Part shown: positions 58,146 to 64,000 of the stretch, piece after piece
Position numbering within the stretch: position 1 is the first letter of the stretch
How the letters are laid out: every line of letters begins with the position of its first letter
From: Monilinia fructicola
Lineage: Eukaryota; Ascomycota; Leotiomycetes; Helotiales; Sclerotiniaceae
DNA: 64,000 bases
Reading direction: 5' to 3'
Assembly (NCBI GenBank): GCA_008692225.1
Contig: VICG01000003.1
Coordinates: forward strand, 675,501-739,500
Program-made: the position numbers and the translations under genes
Notes under the pieces: model-generated
Databases searched by the model: none
Seen by the model: only the letters and a program-made list of their open reading frames with translations
Told to the model about the DNA's origin: nothing

Positions 58146-60725
58146 TTATTCAACCCTCAAAACTTTTGGTCCTCTCTTCTTCGTTGTCTTCTTCTTCTTA
58201 TTCCCTCTGTCGAATGATGCGGCCGATGCATGATCTCGGCCAACATTGTCAAGGTCTTTCACCTTGTAAATTCGGATAATCCAGTTCTCGCTAGTGAATG
58301 CTTCCTCAACAGTGTTTAGGACTGGACCAACTTCTGGCATCTTAACGCCACGAACTCTATCTTGAGCTTGCCCAGGTGGGAAAAGGGAGTTGTAGTTGTA
58401 GTATGACATTTTGTACCTATTGAATGATTAGCAGATTTTCAAGCCCGTGATTATGGGGTAATACTCACATCAAGCTATCCTTCATGGTTTGAGTAGCTCC
58501 ACCATCAACTCTGTACTCTCCACGCTCAGTGAAGAAATCACGTTCCTTCACCTCATCTGGCCAAATTCCCTCAGCAATTCTGACCATCCACAAGAACTTG
58601 TTAATATCATCTCCAGAGTATCCGAGAAGACCACCGAATACAACAAGGACGTAGTCAACTTCGTGTTGGCGCATGATGGGGTAGCTGACCTCTTCACGAG
58701 AACTCATTGCCTTTCCGACAGTCGCGATATGAGTGTTGTTCCAAGTGTTGTTGTCGACAAGTGTAGGTCTGTCAGCCATACCACCAATTTGGTAGCCGTA
58801 ATCCCACCAGGACATGATCTTCGCATCTTCCTTGGTGTTCTGTCGCAACCATTGGTAAGCCTCTCTATAGTCATCAATGATATGCTGACTGCCGTCTGGC
58901 ATTCTACTAGCGAGTACAACAGATGGAGACGAGTAAGCATTTGATGTAACCCAAGTGCAGTGGAGAACAAAAATTAAGAGGTATGTTGTCATAGCGGTGA
59001 CGACTGAGATCTTAGAGAAGCCTGAGTAAATACCAATAAGAGGTTGGCGCATAGAGCGTAATTCCTCTTGTTTGGCAGCCTTCTTTGTGGCGCCATTAGA
59101 AGAGCCTTCGGGTACAGTGATAGCAGTTGGTACTTCTGGTGACTTAAAGGTCAAGTAAGTATCCAAGATGTTGGACAATGCCAAGGCTGCAGCCACACAG
59201 ACGATTGGAGTTAACGTAAGCATCAATCGAACCATGACACCAGAGAAGTAACTGGCAAGAATTGCATATACAACAACAAAGACTTGCTCATCCGCAAGCT
59301 TCAAGAAGCAGAGGTATACTCCAGCTGGAAGAGCCAGATGAGAAGGTTGAGGTCGAAGAAATAAGCTGGCCATGCGGTTGGCTGATGTTCAGAAACGGAG
59401 GCAATGATAGGAATGTGAATCTTGGCATATCCAGTGTCCCACAAAGAATAGAAACGACCAGTCCAAGGAGCAATAACACCAGATACGGTCAAAAGTACCA
59501 AGCCGCCAAAGGAGATAGCGAACACGACAAGGACAAACCCCCTAAGGAGAGTCGCGAATTGCTTGCTCGGTACACCTGAGCGGACGAACTCCACAAATCC
59601 AACCAATTGAAGAAGGCCGAAAACACCTATGTAGATTAGTGTATGCGCATCATTGAAACGGAGAACAAAACTTACCGAGAGCGGACATATGCTCACTGCT
59701 ACGAATTGGCAAGAATCCTACAAAGGGAATTTGCATACTTGCCAACGTGCCTAGTGCATACCAGGTGCAGTAACTGACATACACTCTTGGGCTGAATCTT
59801 CCCATGCAAACCAATACGAATACATGAAGAGGAATTAAATTGGTAATGAAGACATATCCACCCCAGGCTGATACCATGTATCCATAGAACAAAGCACAAA
59901 GAGCACCCCAGAATGCAGATCCGAGCTTGACTGCTTTAATCCAGAGATAAAACGTGAAGACAAGTAAGAAAATTGCAATGGCTTCATTATCGTAGCTGCC
60001 TGCAACTGATCGCGAAATGTAACCTGGAGCAATTCCCATAAAAATAGCTGCTAGAAGACCTGCCGAAGGAGATGTGGACATCTCATTGGTAAAGAGGTAT
60101 GTTGCGAAGGCAGTTAAGCCGGAGAAACCTGGTGCTAGAAGCACACAAACGTTTCGGATGTCGACCGGTATAGTGAGAGCTCGAAGGGCATGGTAAATGA
60201 CACCACTAGTCACCATGAGACCCGGGTATAAAGTTCCTCCTGTAACTCGTCCGAGTGGATGCCATGTTCGGTCGTCAAACCAATCCCAGAAATCGTAGAA
60301 GCCGTTTCGAGACTAAGTATTTTGTAGCTCTGAAATTGAACCAAGGATCGACTGAATACAAGTTAGTTTCCGAGCAACCACTAGAAGGGTAGAGCTGCAG
60401 GATAAATTTTATCATTGAGGGGTCCATTCAATACTGACATTCGTGAATTATACTCTCGAATCCTATAGATAATGGTATTAGCTTTGATTTGACAGTTTAT
60501 GCATTGGTAGGAAGAAGTATGAGGGGGTTTGTGCCTCTCGGTTTCATGAAAGGTACAGGATATTCGGATCATTATGTGAAGCTTGAGATACGTACGAATC
60601 ACAGAAAACAGACGACTGGCAATCGCAGCACCAGCAATTAAGCAAAGAATTACAATTCTTAGAACCCCACGAGAGTTCTTCCCCGTACTCCCTTGGAAGA
60701 ACGGTTCCTGAGTTTTGGCAACCAT
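58146..60725 (-). CDS. STT3: Oligosaccharyltransferase catalytic subunit STT3; reading frame broken twice by single-base indels
   Basis: STT3 transfers the oligosaccharide from dolichol to Asn-X-Ser/Thr sites in the endoplasmic reticulum. Exons are 60596-60725, 60439-60462 (24 nt), 59676-60351, 58469-59626 and 58146-58416. Hallmarks are [20 protein letters not shown] with the catalytic Asp of the first luminal loop, [55 protein letters not shown] (SVSE loop) and the sequon-binding [16 protein letters not shown], plus many membrane spans. Two frame breaks occur. One extra A lies in the run at 60305-60307 (after KYLVS, before NGFYDF) and one base is missing near 59327-59330 (after NLLIWLF, before PAGVYL). 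Allowing for both, exon phases agree and the length would be about 752 residues, as in yeast. The gene is essential and usually single-copy, so assembly error is likelier than a pseudogene. Confidence 0.95.
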
Positions 60726-61407
60726 GTTGATGACAGCCGTGGTGAGAAAGAAAGTTGTCGCTGATGGAAAGGTTCTCTGGATTAACACATATCTGTTCGC
60801 AATGCCGCACCTTTCAGAGCTCCGCGTCAGTTAACAGGGATTAGTTCGGTGGCCCGCCCGCACTAATTTGATTTGAAGGTCACGTGAAATAAGGAGCATT
60901 AATTAATGGCCGCTGTATTTGTGCAAGGTGTACGGAAGGACTGGACTGGACCTTTATGCTCAATTAAGAAAGTATATAGCGTTGAAGTCTTGGACACGGT
61001 TTGGTTTTTGAAGAGGTAATTTTACCTATATAGTCTCTGGCTGGATTTGCTAATTGAGAAGAAAACATATTCCCATTCACTAGTCCCGTCCCTTTGAACG
61101 CAAAACAGTATGGGACTATCTTATGCTCCATATTCAGCAGATCTGAAGTGTACTGACTTCTACTCTGGTTCTCTCGTAGATGAAAATTGGGCCTCCAACA
61201 ACAGAAGCTCCCGGCTGTATTGGTCGTCTATAGTACAATGTACAAGAAGTATCACCTAGGTGACGTCTAAAGGCGTTGTGTGTTTGAACAAACCCTAGAA
61301 ACCCTCTCCAAACATCGCCGGAGCCCATATCAATACCACGGATGGTCTCATCCAGCGATGCCCCTCTATCATTACCCATAATTAAACCCCCATTCCCCGA
61401 AATGCCC
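60726..61407. other. Intergenic between STT3 and ATP synthase subunit e genes
   Basis: STT3 promoter and ATP synthase e 3' flank. A short minus-strand frame at 61134-61379 has no support. Confidence 0.45.
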
Positions 61408-61939
61408 CTAGTTCTCGGCTGCTAGAACCTTCAAGTATGCCTCAAGATCGAAATTCTTGTCCTCAGGATCTCGTATAACTGTTTTGGATGTTAGTGATGA
61501 TGAATAGGGGAGTTTTGATGCGAGATATTGAAAAAGGCTCGAGAATCCCCAAGGGTGTATAGATATTGGTAGATATGAAATATGATATAGATTGAAGCAA
61601 AAAAGGGGTCCACGTACTGTCACCACCTCCTGTTTTCTGGCTCGCAGGCAAATTCTTCTTTGCGTACTCTGCTCTCGCTTGCTCAATCAACTTTTGCTTG
61701 TGCTCAAACTCCCTGTTTGCTGCTGCTGCCTTTGCTGCAGACGATATGCTCAGTTGATGGTAAAATCCGTAGAATACACCCGCACCAAGCGCTGACCACC
61801 GCAGAACCTGTAAATCAATACATATTAGCACGCTTTTTGACTAGTAGTCTTTTGAAGATTAGATTCAACTTGAAATGAAGTCTTCGGGCTCAGGATTGCG
61901 CGAAATGGTAAAACGTACGTTTACCCCAGTTGAAGCCAT
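61408..61939 (-). CDS. ATP21/TIM11: Mitochondrial F1Fo ATP synthase subunit e
   Basis: Subunit e sits in the membrane part of ATP synthase and promotes dimer formation and cristae shape. Exons are 61919-61939 (21 nt), 61618-61807 and 61408-61478, with introns of 111 and 139 nt. The product is 93 residues, the usual family size. The start MASTGVNVLRWSALGAGVFYGFYHQ is the expected N-terminal membrane span with the small-residue dimer motif region (GAGVFYG). It is followed by a charged helix (NREFEHKQKLIEQARAEYAKK) and the C-terminal DPEDKNFDLEAYLKVL. No cleaved presequence is expected in this family. It diverges from the dynein intermediate chain gene across 412 bases. The short first exon ends exactly at a codon boundary (phase 0). 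Confidence 0.93.
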
Positions 61940-62351
61940 CGGGAATAGTTGTGAGAATGTGCCGGGTATGATATATTGAGAAGAGTAGTGGCTTGAGAGA
62001 TACCAATTGAACTTGGTATCACAACGGAGAGCAGGTAGAGTGGTTGTTGTCGGCGATAAACTTTTTCAAGGTGGTCGGATGAAATATCGCGAGCAAGCTT
62101 CAGCGGCATTTTGCGGGACCAAACCGCCACGTGATATCTAACTACAATAATGCGCATCTTCAAACGCGGGCGGCTTTTATCCTGAATGTCTACTTGTTTC
62201 TTTGTATCAATTGAAATACAACTCCATATTTAGTTTTATACACTTCTGGCATACTCATTCTCCATCTGCAAACTTTGAGCAATTCCAGCAGCACCATATT
62301 GCGGTAAAACAAAGGTGTTTGCCCACGAAATGGGCATAGAACCCCTGCAAG
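61940..62351. promoter_or_regulatory. Divergent promoter region for ATP synthase e and dynein intermediate chain
   Basis: Both start codons lie at the edges of this 412-base spacer, so it must hold both promoters and 5' leaders. A minus-strand frame at 61921-62163 overlaps the 5' leader and is judged spurious. Confidence 0.45.
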
Positions 62352-64000
62352 ATGCAACAGCGAAGAGATGAAATTCTGGCGAAGAAAGCCAAGCTTGCAG
62401 AGCTGAAGAGGCAGAGAGAACTTCGTGCGAGAGAAGTTTCGGCAAGCAGGCAGAGTGCAGGGAGTGGAAGTGATGTAACTAAACCTACCCTTATACCTGA
62501 ATCAAACTTACTGGCGACAGCTTGCATCCCCAACACCAGGACGAGCCGACAATCGAAGAGAACTTGATAGTCTAATTTCCAGCTTAGTTGGAGACAGTAG
62601 ACCTGCTTCAACCGGCCCTGGCGGAGCAGGGTCACCGGCGAGAGGCAGTCGACCAAACAGTGTACTAAGTGCTGGTGAATTAAGTAATGAGCCCTCAGAA
62701 TCGAGCCCATCATATGCCCAACTCTCGCAGACTCAGCCATCATCAATATCGACACCCCAGGCTCTTTCCACGGTTCCGTTATCTACAGTTTATGAATTCA
62801 CACCATCTCCTGTTAAGGAGGTGTTCTCGTACAGTAAAGGGGTACAAACAACAGAAGAATGGGGTACACAAACCTCTAGGCCTCGAGCTTTCGACGATTC
62901 GGACGACGAAATTGACAGACCATCTGGAGTTCAGTCGCCAAGCAAACGCCTAAGCAGAAGGGAAAAGAATAGAGAGGAAGAATTAAGAGAGAACATTCGC
63001 CGAGAAATCGAGGAAGAGCTAAAGGCAACCCGAGACCTCGTCGATGGTCCTATAAGACCAGATTCCCAGCATTCGCCAACGGCAAATTTCCCCGCGAGGA
63101 TTTTGACAAGTGAAGAGCTCAATGCCGTGACATCATCAGAGGAATTCATGGACTTTGTCGAGAGATCAAGTAAGGTTATCGAGAGAGCACTAGATCAGGA
63201 ATACGATGTACTCGCAGATTATGGATTAAGTGGCGCAAACGGAGTTGGAGATGACGATGAATATGGCAACACAGGTGGAAAGGGTAGAAGGAAGATAAGG
63301 GAAGTGGCACAATTCTATGATGAACGATGGTCGAAGAAGAGAATGATTAGCGCCATCGATTTCTCACCTAAATTTCCCGAGCTTGTTCTTGCAGCGTATA
63401 CAAAGAATCCTTCGGCACCGCATGATCCTGATGGACTGGTTCAAGTCTGGAATATGCATCTTCACGATAGACCAGAATTTGTCTTCCATGCCCAATCTGA
63501 TATTCTCGCCGCAAAATTCTCTCCTTTCCACCCCAATTTGATCATTGGAGGCGCTTACAGTGGTCAAATTCTACTTTGGGATACAAGAGCAAAATCGGCT
63601 CCCGTTCAAAAAACACCTTTAACTGGATCAGGGCATACCCACCCAGTCTATTCTGTCGACATCGTTGGAACACAAAACGCAAACAATATCATATCATGCT
63701 CAACGGACGGTGTCATGTGTGGATGGACTGTTGATATGCTTGCGCAACCACAAGAATTACTTACATTGACAACTCCACCTCCCGCGAAAACTGAGGATAT
63801 GAGCCCAACCTGCATGGCTTTCCCACAAACAGACCCGACATATTTCCTTGTTGGTTCAGAAGAAGGAACCGTGTATTCTTGCCATCGATATGATCGAGCA
63901 GGTGCTAAAGCAGGTGTCGATCAAAGGGTCAGCTATCGTGGGCATGCAGCCCCTGTCATGTCTCTGGACTTCCACCCAGCAAAGGGGCCTGTTGATCTCG
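62352..64000 (+). CDS. Cytoplasmic dynein intermediate chain, 5' part, cut by window end
   Basis: The intermediate chain scaffolds cytoplasmic dynein and binds dynactin and the light chains. Exon 1 is 62352-62474 and exon 2 starts at 62521, with a 46-nt intron (GTAACT...GACAG). The visible part is 534 codons. The N-terminus MQQRRDEILAKKAKLAELKRQ is the conserved basic/coiled-coil region that binds p150 dynactin and NudE. A Ser-rich linker has LC8-type light-chain motifs at residues 147-159 (KGVQTT and WGTQT). A charged helix follows (RREKNREEELRENIRREIEEELK). WD40 repeats begin at about residue 330 (MISAIDFSP, VQVWN, AAKFSPFHPNLIIGGAYSGQ, ILLWD, CSTDGVMCGW). The remaining WD repeats lie beyond base 64000. 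Confidence 0.94.

Noticed and set aside
61921..62163. 80-codon minus-strand frame upstream of ATP synthase e
   Set aside because: It overlaps the 5' leader and first exon of the ATP synthase gene in another register and has no motif.

Overview
The window is nuclear DNA from a filamentous ascomycete. Genes carry short introns (mostly 46-210 nt) with GT-AG ends. Intergenic spaces of 1-3 kb are rich in simple repeats. The gene set (AA9 polysaccharide monooxygenase, CYP53-type and CYP52-like P450s, dynein intermediate chain, two-FHA checkpoint kinase, GPI-anchored Ser-rich wall protein) suits a plant-associated Leotiomycete such as Botrytis or Sclerotinia. The class and genus are inferred from general likeness, not proven here.

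Layout. At 1-376 is the 5' end of Arp2/3 subunit ARPC3, cut by the window edge. From 1.6 to 5.2 kb lie an isochorismatase-like hydrolase and a secreted AA9 enzyme. A 3.7 kb stretch without convincing genes follows, then a small Cys-rich unknown protein (8.9 kb) and a large disordered protein with a C-terminal methyltransferase domain (10.6-13.5 kb). From 13.5 to 17.9 kb is mostly gene-poor, with one weak spliced candidate. From 18 to 25.9 kb come a CYP53-type P450, ribulose-phosphate 3-epimerase, a conserved unknown gene and a CYP52-like P450. From 27.6 to 36.8 kb lie a Tpa1/Ofd1 dioxygenase, a six-exon class V aminotransferase-like enzyme, a disordered unknown protein and an HSL-type alpha/beta hydrolase. 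At 38.3-42.1 kb is a Rad53/Chk2 kinase. From 42 to 49.7 kb the DNA is mostly intergenic, with one GPI-anchored protein. From 49.7 to 57.1 kb lie two large disordered unknown proteins. From 58.1 to 64 kb are housekeeping genes: STT3, mitochondrial ATP synthase subunit e and dynein intermediate chain (cut by the window end).

No operon-like logic or clear secondary-metabolite cluster links the genes; most act independently (actin nucleation, N-glycosylation, respiration, retrograde transport, checkpoint signalling, pentose phosphate pathway). Exon models were built by hand from splice sites and reading frame. For all completed multi-exon models except two, the exon sum is divisible by three. The exceptions are STT3 (one extra and one missing base) and the kinase 3' end (one extra G). 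All three sit in short homopolymers and look like draft-assembly errors.

I found no CRISPR array, intact transposon, rRNA or intact tRNA, and nothing that I can honestly call a new multi-gene system. The most unusual items are very small first coding exons (6 and 11 nt), a degenerate-repeat protein at 49.7-52.7 kb, a cluster of the 9-mer TACTCCGTA at 34.1-34.8 kb and several conserved-looking proteins of unknown function.
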